Shown one piece after another: positions 13,161 to 46,914 of a stretch of DNA of 64,000 nt. The translations under genes were made by a program, and so were the position numbers. Within the stretch, counting starts at the first letter, position 1. Each line of letters starts with the position of its first letter. The notes below the pieces were generated by a model. It made no database searches and was not told the DNA's origin. It was given only the letters and a program-made list of their open reading frames with translations. The DNA is from Larus michahellis (Eukaryota > Chordata > Aves > Charadriiformes > Laridae), in assembly GCF_964199755.1 (NCBI RefSeq), contig NC_133904.1, positions 1,674,001-1,738,000 on the forward strand. Reading direction: 5' to 3'.

Positions 13161-16100
13161 CTTTAAGAATTTTAAATGGAAATTGCACTTATTGAGTGCT
13201 AGACAACTGAGTTTTGATGACACACGTTAGTGAGAGGTTTTAGGGTTAGTATTTCAGAAGTTCCCCATTTCCAGTAAAAGATTCTTTTCATTTGAACTAG
13301 AAATTTATATTAAAAGGAAGTCTGGGTCTAGCAGAACACTGCTTATCCCTTGCGCTCCCAAATTTTTCAAGAGCTCCTAACTCCAAATTCCATTTTGGAT
13401 CAAATCTGAAGTATTCCATTCAAGCTAACTGGAAACAAATATTAACAAATGAAAAGTCTGACCTACAGTTTAAGGAATGGCAAATAGAAAGTATTAGCAT
13501 GGTGAGAAACAGAAAAGTCCCATTTATTACAATACTGAAGCAAATTAATTTATTACTGAAATAAAACCTTGTATAACCAAAGTGCAAAAAGAGAAGTGCA
13601 AAATATTTAAGGGTTGGGATTTTTTTCTTACCTGAATTCAACAGGTTTTACTCATTATCAGAGTAAGTCAGTCCCTCTGAACCCCTGCCCTTTCACTATT
13701 ATTTACAGAAAACACAAAACAAAATCTTACCATGTCCAATTACAAAATTTTAGCCCAGCCTAAACGCTTTAGGAAATCCTGTGAAGCTTTGGTGTCAGTT
13801 TGAAACCTAGCAGAAATAGCTCCATCCACGTACATTGGTCTCAAGTTGGTAAGTGGGACAAGGTATTACACTTCTGCTGCTCCCATCTTTATCACTTACG
13901 CTACAACCAACAGAGCACTGGACATGACAGATTTTTTTTAGTACTGGCAGAAGGTACTACGGCAGCTGCACTGGTAATTACGCTAGTAACTATGTCCCAT
14001 GAATCACATTCCTCTTGAAATCCCCTGCCCAAGAACTGTCCTCGCTTTCATCTTCACTACTGAAACTATCAGACTGGAAAGCTCCCACATCCACTGCAGC
14101 AAGTTGCATACGATACGGTCTTTCTACAGCAGGTGCTTCTTCTTGTAAGAAAAAAAAATGCACTCCGTTCTTCTGAAGCACTTCTGCTAAATCAAAACCT
14201 AATCATTCTGTAAAGTATAAAAACTACATTTCCTTTTTTTTTTTTTTTTAACTCGGAAAAGAGCATAACTAGTCAAATACTCCCAAAAGTTTCTTTAAGT
14301 TCTAGTGGAACAGTAAGGCTGCTGTACTTTCAACTACGTTCACACTGCTGGTGTGCAGGGCTCGTAAAAAATCATGTTCTTGTTGATTTGAGTAACTCAG
14401 AAAAACTGCTATAAAAACCAACCACCAACCAGACAAGACAAAAAACACCCTTCTAATTTATCCCAACACTGAGATTTGACAAGAATCTCTGATTTTTCTA
14501 TTTTAATTAGAGTCTCCTCCAAATGTCTTTTATCATCCTCAGGAACAGCTAAACCAGTCCTGCAAACTCTTTTCAATAAACTTCATATTATACAGTTTTG
14601 TTTTGACATCATCATTCGCTCTATTTTCCACATAAGTTACAAAAACACATCAACACATGTTTTTAGCTTTGAATGCTGGTATGTAAAACTTTTTAAACTT
14701 TTTGTACCAAAAAGTTGTCATTTTTCTTTCCTACTTCTGATTTGGTGTTTTATTTTGCCATACCACAGCTGAGTTTAACAGCTTTTTTTTTTTTAAAGGA
14801 ACTGTATCAGGAGTTTTGCAAGAATCTCTAAACTTCTTTTCCTCTTTTCCTACTTGTGTGTTGACCTACTCACAGATTTATGACAGGCTAAAAAAAAAAA
14901 ATAATAAAAAATAATGCTGATTTCCCACCCTCCCTCCCATCACACGTCTAACAAGTTATTGTATTTTGATTCTCTACAAACTACTCAGGAAAGCCACATG
15001 GCCTGCTCATTTGAATTCAAAGTTATGCTACATCTTCAATTTTGGATTTTTTCACTTTCACATTATACACATATTTTTCCCCCAAATTATCCTGAAGGTC
15101 TATCTAGCAATTAAGCAAATCCCTAGTATTTCTGGTTTACAATGTCCAATTCATGAGATTTTACACAATTTGATGATGGACAGAACAGCCTGTAAAAGGA
15201 AGACCAACAGCAGTAAGAATGGCTGAATATTCAGTTACAATGTAAGTACAAAATACTATAAGCCACTGGAACTAACTGAACAATTATTTTTCGTTTGTTA
15301 AATCCTGTACAGTAAAATGAAGTATCAAAGCCATAAAAAGCACTTATTTTTAATGATGTCATTCTACCTTCATAATAAAATGATTAATGCTTCAGAGAAG
15401 AAATATGAAGAAAGCTCCATTTTATGTGACAAATTGCCTGGTTAGCTAAAACACCAAAGAATAAACTTCACGAATATTCTTAAGTATCTTTTTCACAAAA
15501 AGAGACAATACACAGTGCATCTCCTGGTTAAAAAACAAACCAAAAAATCCCCAACAATCAAAACCTCCAAAACTCATCTAAACCCTGTCTTAAAAGTGCA
15601 CCAACTACGACAACCAGTTTCAGCAGGAAATAAAAAAACATATTTGACAAACAGAAAAGGGGGTGAGGTGTGGCATACTGCAAAAGACTTGTAGAAATCT
15701 ATGTAAACTATTTTAAAAACTGGTGTACAAGTTATGGAAGGTTTATGCGTGTAAACGTCGATCAGTCTATTCCCATAGACCAGCGAAAACACGTGAAACT
15801 TAATTTCTTCCCTTGTTTTGTTAATTATGAATTTCTAGGCTCCACTGGTATGCCTCATACTGTGCAAATAAAAATGGAAACAACATCCTACACTCAACTC
15901 TGGGAAAAAAAGCCAGTTTTGATATACCAGAAGCATTCACCTCTTCTCCTAATTTGCTAACTTAAAACAGCTGCTTCCCATTCCATACATTGCTTTAAAT
16001 AACTTTCCTTCATTTCTTGTCTGAGCTTCTGAGTATCAACCTCTTACGTGAAACACTGCTAGAATACAGAATATTGTGACACAGATGTGGATTATTTGCA

Positions 16101-19100
16101 AGCAATTAATGCAGAAACCAATGGGAATCACTCGTAAGCCATAGCAATTATACAACGGTCCTGGAAGCAAGCACTGAAAAACATATTGTTTTGAACTCGC
16201 CCAAATCCCTCAAAGGACTGATTACATTTTAAAAATGAGCAAGTAACAGCAGACAAGAGCCCTTCTGGGTTTAGACTTGACCACTCAGTTTACACCTTGC
16301 TAAACACTCCTGGGAGAGATTTAAACAAATGAACAACAGACAGAAGGCACAGCACCAGCATCCAAGCCTCTTAAAATGGTAGTAAGCTCCAGAGCTTATT
16401 CATCCAACATCTTGAGCTCTTCTTTTTTTTTTTTTAATTTATTTTTTTTATTCTGCCTATAGTACTCCCCTATTGATCTTAAGGGTCTCAAAGCATAAAT
16501 TTGTATTGACAGAAAATTTACATAGTTTCCCAATGCTCATTTTTGTCCCTTTTCCCCAGAATTCACAGATATCATCAACCAATACTGTTCAATTCCCCTT
16601 AATGACCAATACTCCAGTTATACTGGGGCATGGGGAAGTTAAGGGCAGGAAGAGGGACAATTTAAGAACAGAATTTTCTCTTTCCAGCTACCGTATCTAC
16701 ATACACAGAAGAAGATGTTACACAAAACATGAAGGAATGCATTGTCTAGATGAAGGAGGGACAAACAAGATACCAGCAGATCTACAAAGGAGTATTATAA
16801 GCCACAAAAAACAATCAGAAGCTCATTTCAGCAAATGCTCGGCTACCCAGCAATTTTACAGACATAGAACACAGTAGGATTTCACACATGATGCACGTGC
16901 TTAATGTATAGGAGCCCTTCATATGAAACTGGTATTAATGTAAGGCTGCAGCATTCATGTAAAAAAAAAAAAAGGAAAGAAATGAAACATGGAGAACCAT
17001 CAACAACAAAATATAAACTGTGGATGACATCACCTAATTGACCAAACTACAGTTACATTAAATGATTTTTAAGGATAGAGCAGAAAATACTTTAAAGATA
17101 AGCATACAGAAGCGCATGAAAACCTAACTCAGGCTCAGCAATAACAGAAGAGTTTCTATAGCGAGTGTTTTCAGTATTTTAGTTCTGGCTCAGGATTCTG
17201 ACATGCGATCAGCTTCAACCTGTATTTATAATATTTATAATTTCCTTTTTGTATAGTTAACAACAGGTTACTTTGAGCAATGAAGAAATTGGACAAATAT
17301 ATGAACGATGCACAAAAATCAAACATTAACTGTAGCGATTACTCACAATATTAACTTCTTTGTACTTGAGCTTTAAAACCCAGAACACAGAGATAAGAAT
17401 GGAGAATATTTTGATCTTCCAATAGGAGACTGACCAGGGATCCTACAGAGCAGTTTCCCACCATCGTAAGCAGTGCTCAGACCGCTTTTGCTGCTCCACT
17501 CCATTAAGGACTCCGACAAGACAGGATTCCAAACACTGTGTCAGTAGGCAGTATTTCTAATCAATGACACCTATAACAGGTAGTTGACAGCTTTATTCAT
17601 TGTGTATTCAACGTGTAATAAAAATTCCTCAACTAAGTATTTCTTCATCAGAATGTAACAGTTGCTTCCTCTATTACAAAGAGAACAAAACCGGATCCTT
17701 AGTTTAAATGGCATAATCATAATGCATTTTTAAAGCTGATTTACTTTTTTCATATCCTAAAAGTATCAGTCAGTCCAGTGACCAGATTTTTTTTGTTGCT
17801 GTTTGTTTAAGAAAAGTTGTACTCTGCAAAGATGTTATTTAAAATTTATTTACTGTTGTGATAGGACACTTAGATATTTGGCCTGCGGAACATCCCCATT
17901 CATTTTTAGTTCTCCAAACAGTTCTCAAGACTTCTCAAACCCCTGCAATACACACAGCGTGCATATGAGCAGGGCAGAGGGGGAACCAACAGTTTTAAAC
18001 ACTTCATTTTGGTTTTGAACTTTGAGTAAGTTTTGCCCAATACTTTGGAGGGGGGCATTTTATACAACTTTATATAATTGGAACACACAACACATTCTTT
18101 CTTCTGAGATAACAAAGGAAAAAGTATCTCTGTATTCTCAGAAACATTTTTTAAAAAAATATTATGTTGGTTTAGTTAATACTTATAGACACTTGGTTTC
18201 CATGATAAAAGTTCTTTTCCAAAGGTCTTCACCTGTGCCACGAAAACAAACTCCAGATCAAACCTTCCTTTGTGAAGCCTCAGCCCAGGGGCCACCTTCG
18301 TTCACACCTGTAAAGGAGAATTTAAAACAGAGCTAAAATAAAAATCACCCTAATCCAAAAGTCCTAAACGCTTTATAAAGTTTATATCCTAAATCTACTG
18401 CAGTCACTTCTATTACATTGAAACCAGTGCCACAGAACAATAAATAAAATGACAAAACTGAAATGCCAGAGCTCTGACAGATAAATCATGACGAGGCCCT
18501 AAACCATCACAAAAATAAGAACTTGTCACAGAATACTAGCGGTACCATACTGTAAGTTACGCTTTTTACCTTAACCTGGATCCAGCTTGACCTTTCTCTC
18601 AGCTCACACGCTCTCACAGAACTCGTGCTTAGTTGTCAACTGCATTCATTACAGTTTATCCGCAGGCAACACAGGTAAAAAAGTATCGCCATCCTGCGCT
18701 GCAAAATATTTTGACAAGACAGACAGTTTTCCAGCAGTTCTCATCTTTTTGTTGATAGTGACTATCAAATGCTTCAAGCACCTCCTAGGGATTTTTACAG
18801 CCCTGTCTTTTTCAATCACCTGAGGTGAAGGCAAGGTTAACAAGTCCACCGAAACTCCAGTGACCCTGCACAAAGGGAGAAGCTGGAATCTCACTAAGCG
18901 AATGAAGCACATTTCACCTATCATCTAAGGCCAATGAAAACGGCCCCCTACGTTTGATAAAACCAGTCACAAGCACATGGAGACAAACAAGTGCGGGGTT
19001 TCGCCACCGTCAGAACACTAGTGGATCCAATACCTGATGCAGAGAGCAAGCCCTACCAGGACATATCTGGCACCTCGTTTCAGAAGCCTGCCCGGCAAAA

Positions 19101-19914
19101 GATGCAGGAGAATATACCCCCGGTTGGCAACACAGACCCTGCCCCACCACTTCATCCAACAACTGGACTTGAGTAACGGCAAAAGCAGGCTCCCGAGAGG
19201 CTGCAAGGCTTCTGGCGACACTTCCACCCAGAGCAGCTACAAGCATCTCCAAAAGCAGCTTTCCAGAGAGGGAATCGACCGACCCGGGATTTCTTTGCAC
19301 AATCAACGCCTCGCAGCCCTCCCCCTCTCTGCCCTGAGCCCTCAGCAGCTCCTTCACCCAGAGAGGGGCGAGCCCGAGCGCCAACACCCCGCGCTGACCA
19401 ACCGCCCTCCGCCCGGCACAAGCGGCACCGACACCCTGCGGGCCCCGCCCGCCGGGGCCCTGCCCCAGGGACCTGGTGGAGGGCGGGCAGGGCCCCGGCG
19501 GAGCGGGGCGGCCCGGCCCGGCCTCCCCTCCCGGCCGCCGCCGCCGCCGCCGCTGAGGCGATGGCCGCCCCTCCCCCGCGCGCCGCTCGGCCCGCCCGCC
19601 TCGCGCTCTTCCCCGCCCCCCCGCGCGCCATTCCTCGCGCTCCGCCGCCCCGCTCCGCACCTTTCCCTCCCTCCTGGCTGCGCGCCCCTGCCCGGGCGGC
19701 TCCGGCTCTAGGGCCGCTCCCCGCCCCGCGCCTCGGCGCCTCCCCCAGGATCCGGCAGGCCGGGGGGGAAGCGGAGCGCGGCGTGTAGGGGGGCAAAAAA
19801 GGCAGAGCGCGCCCCATCCCCACCACGGAGCCGCCGCCGCTCCTTCCCCATCAGCCACCAGCACGGAATGATCCTCCGCTCCCAGCCGGGCTGTCCCTCT
19901 GGCCGGCTTCGCCG

Positions 19915-19960
19915 CTCCCCCATTGGCTTCCACCGCCCCTCGCCCGCCCCATTGGCTGCG
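19915..19960 (+). promoter_or_regulatory. ANP32A: Paired inverted CCAAT boxes (NF-Y type) and GC boxes, ANP32A promoter
   Basis: ATTGG (inverted CCAAT) occurs at 19922-19926 and 19951-19955, each as CCCATTGGCT, 29 bp apart, with C-rich GC-box sequence (CGCCCGCCCC) between. They lie about 250-280 bp upstream of the ATG, with no TATA box, as in housekeeping CpG promoters. The transcription start is probably between 19.97 and 20.1 kb (inferred). Confidence 0.65.
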
Positions 19961-20198
19961 GCCCGTCGCTGCGGCGCGGCGGTTGGCGGCCAAGGCCGTC
20001 AATCAGGCCGGAGCCCCCGGGAGCGCCCGCCTCCGCAGTTATCAGGTTAGTGTTCGCCGCGGTGCTGGGGCTGGGGATTCCGAGCGGAGCTGGTTGAGCC
20101 CTCAAAGTCCCCGACCGCGCTGGCTGAGGGGGGGTCTCCATCGGTGTCACTGCGCCAGCGGAGCCGGCGACAGCCAGCGACTCCCGCCAGCCACCGAC

Positions 20199-41227
<21,029 letters not shown>

Positions 41228-41314
41228 ACTGAATAACCTATTTTGAAATTTTCCTATTGTGATTTGACTGTTTTTACCCTGTATTTCCCCTCCCCACGCC
41301 CCCAACCTTTTTTT

Positions 41315-41346
<32 letters not shown>

Positions 41347-41403
41347 CCTGATTGTAATGTTGCTGTGGGAATGAGAGGGAGAAGCAGACCGGGTGGGCAA
41401 GGG

Positions 41404-41409
41404 AATAAA
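41404..41409 (+). terminator. ANP32A: Proximal AATAAA signal, ANP32A short 3' UTR
   Basis: AATAAA about 180 nt after the stop codon, followed by a T-rich stretch. It would give a short-UTR isoform. A middle signal lies at 42173-42178. Confidence 0.5.
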
Positions 41410-42594
41410 ATACTATTTTTACTGCCACTCCTCCTATTCATTTTAAATTTTTTTCTTTTTGTCCCTCTCTTAGTCCCTGTAACTGCAATAGTAAGTATAA
41501 ACCAAGTGGTAATTTGTTTCTTATTATTGGAGTGGATAGTTTGACATCTTTTAAAAAAAAAAAAAAAAAAAAAGACAAAAAAGTTGAAGATCAGTGGACG
41601 ATACCCCAAATAACACATACTCCGTCCCGAGACAGCTGAATAGCGTTGGCTGTCGGGATGTTTCCGCCGCTGCCAGTCACTAAATCCATTGTCAGCGTTT
41701 TTTTGGGGGGTGCTGCAAATCCAGGCAGAGCATCCCTCCACAGCAACGGGTGTGAGAATGGCATATTGATAAAGTGATTTCTTTGTTGCCTGTCCGTGAA
41801 TGACTGCCATTTTCAGCCAATGCTTTCCCTGCTTTTGTAGGTACCTTTTATTTCGCTGTTTGTAAATAGTGACCAAATGTTTTTGTTGGGGTTGTTTTGT
41901 TGGTTTTGGTTTTTTTTGGTTTTTTTTTTTTTTTGGGGTGTTCCTTTGGATCTGGTTTGTGGGGTGAATTTCCAATCCCCCCCCGCCCCTTCCCTTCCCC
42001 CCCCATCCCGTGTGTTGCGTGTTTTCCTTTCTGTTTGTTTTTGGGTTGGTTTTCTTTTTGGCTAGGGTATAGCCAAGACACTGAAAATGGCAGGCATTTA
42101 AATATATATATAAATATATATAAAAAGTGTTCCTAATTCCTGAGTTACTAGTGAAATGAATTTGACAATTGTAATAAAAAAATGTTTCAACCCTTTTAAA
42201 TAAGGTGTGTACTATTTTGGTCTGTAATATATAACACCTAGTCAATTTTAAGTGATGAGAAACTACTTCCACTTGTGCTATATACTTTGAAAATTTTTAC
42301 AAACCTAAATACAGGAGGCAGTTCAGCATGTAGGGTAGGAGGTTTCTTTTCATACACTCAAGCACGAGATACTAATACAAAATTGTATTTTCTTACCTAG
42401 TGGAAGTCAGTAAAATGACTGAAAATACCTAGTGAATGTACAGTTTTACTTTCATATCCCTCTTTAAAATAGCTTTAGAAGTGACCTGTATTTCCTAGTC
42501 AATATTTCATCTGTATAAATACATTTGCAACAGTTTTTTTTTCCCAGAAGAGCCAAACTTTGAGTTTTATGTCTGTTTGTCATTGATGAATTTC

Positions 42595-42600
42595 AATAAA
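42595..42600 (+). terminator. ANP32A: Distal AATAAA polyadenylation signal of ANP32A
   Basis: Canonical AATAAA followed by a TTTTTATAC / TTTTTCTGTGG downstream element. It is the best candidate for the main 3' end. Confidence 0.65.
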
Positions 42601-45542
42601 TCTTTTTATACAATTTTTCTGTGGCTTATTTGAGTAAAATGGGCCACTGGGAAGGAATCGCATACCTTTTTAAAAAGGCATTTACTAAGCTATTCTGGTA
42701 AATTCCCTGATATTTTTAGTAACTTGATGATACGTTTTGCTCCATAAGAACTACTCTTAGCCATGGTTGGGTGAAACCAAGGGAGAGGTTTTGGCTTTAA
42801 CGCAAATAACGGGATATGCCATTTTTCTTCCCAAGTGAGGGTTTCTTCTGTGTCGCCAGCGTGATTATCGCAGTTAAGCGCGTTCATTCCCACCGGTTAA
42901 TCCTGTCCCTATTTACCCAGGCCCGGAAGAAAGGACACTTGATTCCCTTTGTTCGAGCCAAGCGCTGGGGTTCGGTGTGTGAGCTCTGGGTTAGCGCACC
43001 TCCGAGCTTTGTCCGTCCGAGACGAGCGCTGTCTGCTGGGACTTACTGCCGCTCCAGAGCCAAGCCTCCGCGTTTTCCTCTCTTTGGGAGTGAGTTGGGT
43101 ATTAAAGGTAAATGGCACAGCAGGTAGCACGGACTGCGTGCTTTGAAAAGCTGCTGTGCCGTGCAGGAGCACGAGAAGCTGTGGAAGATCACGTATTGCT
43201 CCTTCTTCACTGGATCTCTTTGGTAAAAAACATGCCTCTTTTTTTTTTTTTTTTTTTTTTGTAGGTGGGAAGCCACACTGTGGTGAAGCCTTTGTGTAGG
43301 GTGGGGTGTTTTTTGTTTGGTGGTTTCTTTTTTTTCAAGAGGGAATCCGACTGGGCAAACTGCTTCCCTCTCCGGCTGGGATCCGCTGCAGTGAAACCGA
43401 AACCCTGCGCTGGCAGGGCAGGGCCAGGCTGCTGCGAAGCCGCCAGCGGCCACCAGCCCTCAGGCAGGGCCAGCAGCTCTCGGGCTACAGCCCAGGGCCC
43501 TTGTGGCACCGCAGACCAGCTTAGCAGTTTGGCTTTGTACTGGGGAACTCGTTTTTTCCAAAGACGCAGCTTTTTACTCGAGCTGTTGGAAGGAAGCGGC
43601 AGCAGCCGGACCTGACCTTTCCTGCGCCACAAGCCTCGGCGGCTCCCGGGGACGCGGCAACCGGGGACGCCCGGATGAGCGTCCCCTTTGCCTGCCGCAG
43701 ACGCAGCAGTGCCAGGCTCACGTGGTGAGGTTGAAGTGACATTTGGTTTAACCTTTGTCGCCCGTGGGCTCTAAGTGAGCCACCACTGGCTCGCAAAGCA
43801 CTTTTTCCTCTTACCCTGGCTCAGAAACCCTTCAGCTCTTCACCCTGTGGAAGCAGTGAGTGGCCCAGGTGTCATTTAAGTGACTCTTCTCTTTGTACTG
43901 TTAATTGTTCCAAAGCTGACTTTGGAATTAATTAGGTTTCTCAAGGAAAACTGCAGCGGTAAGGCCTTTGCTGGCCATGCCTGGTGTTCACTGCTTTTCC
44001 CTGTGCCCTAACCCTGGGAGAGGAGGGGCAGGGACGAGGGGAGGCAGGTCCCTGAGGAGGGGCGAGGGTTTGACTCTGTGTCCTGAGTGACTTCTGCCCG
44101 CCCGCTGCCGCTGAAAACAAAACCGAGGTTTGCCCGATGCGGCTCATTTCACAGTTATTTCGTATTTGATAGTACGCGAGTGCAGCCTTGTCACGCTGAG
44201 AACCGACGGCCTGTTTTCCCAGGCGCTCTGTGCGCGCGTCACCACTGGCTAAAAATCCTTAGCAACTCGCAGTGATACCGATCAACGCATCACCCCTTGG
44301 AAAAAACCCAAACTCCAGTATTTTATGACAGTCCAGCAGGAAAACCCAGGTAGAAATACTGTCAGAAACGAGTAACGGGAGAGTTCAGCTCCATCAAATG
44401 CCACGTTTTTGTGTCACTCTGCTCCTTTTGCTCTCGCTTTGCCTTTTAACGACAGGGTGGTTTGAAGGGCGCTGGTCGTGCAGCAGCCTGGGGCTGACAG
44501 ACCTGCCGGGACCACGGGGATGGAGCCTGGTGTTCTACAGGTGCCCAAACTGTTCTCTTTCGTGCATTCATCCTTACGTGTGGGGTGAAACTTGCTTTAC
44601 CTGGAACATGTCGGGTGCTGGGGAAAGGTTCTTCATGGAAAAGTGGAGCCCTCCCTTGGCTCCTATTTTGGAGAAGTCCCAGGAGTTTGTTCCTGGGGTG
44701 TTTTATTTTGCCTTACTGTCCTGAACCTGTTCTAAAGCTCACATCACCTAAAAATGTCCTGCTGGGGCTTTCCAGCCTTCCTTGTGACCCCTCTTCACCA
44801 ACAAAACCTCTCTCCTGCTCGGGGTTGTGCCGCGCCTGTCGATGAGCGTAAGCGAGCCGGGAACAAGATGCTCTTGGTCAAAGTCGTTACGTGCCAAGCC
44901 GAACGTATGGGGACTGCAAATCCAGTCCGTCTTAATAACGTAATGGCCTGGGTGTTTGTATTTCTGGCACCCTCGAGGATGGCTTCTCCTTGGCTGATTT
45001 GATGATGCTTTCTTGTACCTGAACTATTTGTGGTGGTTAAAGCAGGGGACGGGGCTCTGGTGAAGGTCGGGAAGTCTTTCTGAGCCCAAGTGATGGTCAA
45101 TGTTATCCAGTTATACGGGAGGAGGTGACTGCCAGCACTGGAAAGCCAAGGCTCGCTCTGGACTCTGCACCACCACTAGTTTAAATGCTATTTCCTTAAA
45201 ACTTGGGAATTTGTGGTAGTCGGGGAAAGCTGTTTGTTCACCCTGTTCCCCAAGGTGGGGCCAATGACTCGCTTGACTGCACGTGTGTTCCAGATCACTT
45301 TGAATTGAGATTTGGATACAGAGAAAGGCAAATCTGTTGGTCTGTAACAACTGGCCATCCTTGCCAAAAGTGGCCACCCGAAACGGTGATCATCCAGGGT
45401 CTCATCCTGCCCTGCAACGCTTTGGTTGGTATTAAATCACTGCCCTGGTCCTCCGCAGGACAATCCCTGCTCCGACCCTGAGTCTCTTACAGTTGTCTTT
45501 GAAGATCCCTCGTGTTTCGGTGAAAATGAATCGGCCTGTGCT

Positions 45543-45605
45543 GAAATTTAGAAATCTCTGATGATGACAGACTTGAAATTGAGAAATCTCTGATGATTAC
45601 AGACA
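45543..45605 (+). repeat. Short tandem duplication, about 32 bp twice
   Basis: The block with GAAATCTCTGATGATGACAG is followed by GAAATCTCTGATGATTACAG, two units in direct tandem with a few changes. Confidence 0.8.
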
Positions 45606-46116
45606 CCAGCCCCAGGAGCGCGATGGCAGAGGATTTTTCAGTCCACGTTAAGGGAAGAAATGCACTTAAAAAAATGAGACTCGATTAGCGATCTGGCTGC
45701 GCGGAGCTCCTCCTGATGTGAAGACAACTCTTCCTGAGCTTTCTGGAGGTCCTGTCGGCTTTAGCTGGTGAGGACAACATTAGACCAATGCCTGCGGCAA
45801 GCGGCAGGCTGGGACGAGGTTTGGACTGGCAGTGGCCACCTCCGTGGCCGGGGGGGATGCCCCAGCGCTGAGTTTGGAGCGACGGGAGCCCCCCCGCAGC
45901 CCTGCGGCTGCTGCCAGTGTCCTGCCGGCTCCTCCGGACCCCCTCCGCCGGCAGGAAGAAGCGGGCAGGCTGGGGACGGGGTGAAGGCGCTGCGCTGGCT
46001 GAAGGCTGACGGCAGGTGGGTCTGAGAGAAGGACATGACGGTTTCCCTGTGCCCCGTGAGGCCGGGGCAGCGCTGCTCTCCCTGGGCATCCCGCCTCGCT
46101 GCTCTCTTCTGCTCTT

Positions 46117-46695
46117 GGAAATACGCGTGGCCAGCAGGTCGAGGGAGACGCGTCTACCCCTCTGCTCTGCTCTGGCGAGACCCCAGCTAGGGCACTGCCT
46201 CCAGCTCTGGAGTCCTCAGCACAAGAAGGACACGGAGCTGTCGGAGCAGGGCCGGAGGAGGCGCCGGAGATGCTGGGAGGGCTGGAGCCCCTCTGCTGTG
46301 GGGACGGGCTGAGAGAGCTGGGGGCGTTCAGCCTGGAGAAGAGAAGGCTCCGGGGAGACCTTCCAGCCCCTTCCAGTCCCTAAAGGGGCTCCAGGAAAGC
46401 TGGGGAGGGACTCTGGAGCAGGGAGGGGAGCCATGGGACGAGGGGGAATGCGTTTAAACTGGAAGAGGGGAGACTGAGATGAGATATTGGGAAGAAATTG
46501 TTTTCTGTGAGGGCGGTGAGCCCCTGGCCCAGGTTGCCCAGAGAAGCTGTGGCTGCCCCATCCCTGGAGGGGTTCAAGGCCAGGTTGGACGGGGCTTGGA
46601 GCAACCTGGGCTGGTGGGAGGTGTCCCTGCCCAGGGCAGGGGGTGCCACTGGGGGGGCTTTAAGGTCCCTTCCAACACAAACCATTCCACAATGC
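46117..46695 (+). mobile_element. CR1 LINE 3' end between the two genes
   Basis: From GGCCAGCAGGTCGAGGGAGA to CCATTCCACAATG, including CCAGGTTGCCCAGAGAAGCT. It is very similar to the copies at 2.2 and 61 kb, so one subfamily was probably active recently in this lineage. Confidence 0.92.
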
Positions 46696-46914
46696 CTCCC
46701 ACCTCCCCAGGCGGAATTGGGAGGGCTCTTCCTCCTCTCTCCCGCTCCCCTGTGCTCTGACGGGCCCTCGCTGGGCCGCAGCAGGTGAAGCCATCGCCCT
46801 GCCCACCCCATGGCTCCCTCCCAGCACCCCTCGCCCGTCTCCCAGCAGAGGCTCCGGCAGCGGCGGCAGCGCCCTCATTCCCTGCGGCACGCACCGCAGC
46901 AATTCCCAATAGTT

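Larger units (their letters stand above)
5756..13759 (-). other. Five weaker candidate mini-exons, minus strand
   Basis: Segments 13731-13759 (29 nt), 12712-12752 (41 nt), 8599-8623 (25 nt), 7569-7613 (45 nt) and 5756-5787 (32 nt) are each flanked by AG and GT sites. They can be read in one continuous phase into the exon at 1725-1786. Translations include EEVKKESEVPVYK and NIKKRKCIRWYSE. Such a run of tiny exons is unusual and could arise by chance selection, so I hold this weakly. Confidence 0.15.
1..19000. other. AT-rich region left of the ANP32A CpG island, no recognised gene
   Basis: Mostly AT-rich, with A/T homopolymers and A/C-rich low-complexity tracts (for example 5170-5220, 12110-12140, 12237-12295), old CR1 and MIR pieces and a possible LTR. 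It could be intergenic or the introns of an unidentified minus-strand gene; see the candidate exons. The remaining sequence shows nothing I can support. Confidence 0.6.
41228..42618 (+). other. ANP32A: ANP32A 3' untranslated region
   Basis: This is the non-coding tail of ANP32A: U-rich, with several homopolymers (T tract near 41322-41346, A tract 41552-41572) and G/T-rich stretches. AATAAA occurs at 41404-41409, 42173-42178 and 42595-42600. The last is followed by T/GT-rich sequence, so the longest transcript probably ends near 42615-42620. The end point is inferred. Confidence 0.75.

Noticed and set aside
13630-13680. Possible minus-strand exon with donor CAG|GTAAGAA
   Set aside because: All three frames contain stop codons between the candidate acceptor and donor.
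16473-16877. 134-codon plus-strand open frame
   Set aside because: No recognisable motif, AT-driven composition and no splice context. It is compatible with chance in 64 kb.
19010-20002. 330-codon minus-strand open frame over the CpG island
   Set aside because: Its composition (Ala, Gly, Arg, Pro) is what GC-rich DNA gives by chance. Other frames on both strands are also open, and no motif is recognisable.
41274-42272. 332-codon minus-strand frame opposite the ANP32A 3' UTR
   Set aside because: It contains long poly-Lys runs from the UTR T tracts and low-complexity Lys/Asn/Thr. It is a shadow of U-rich UTR sequence.
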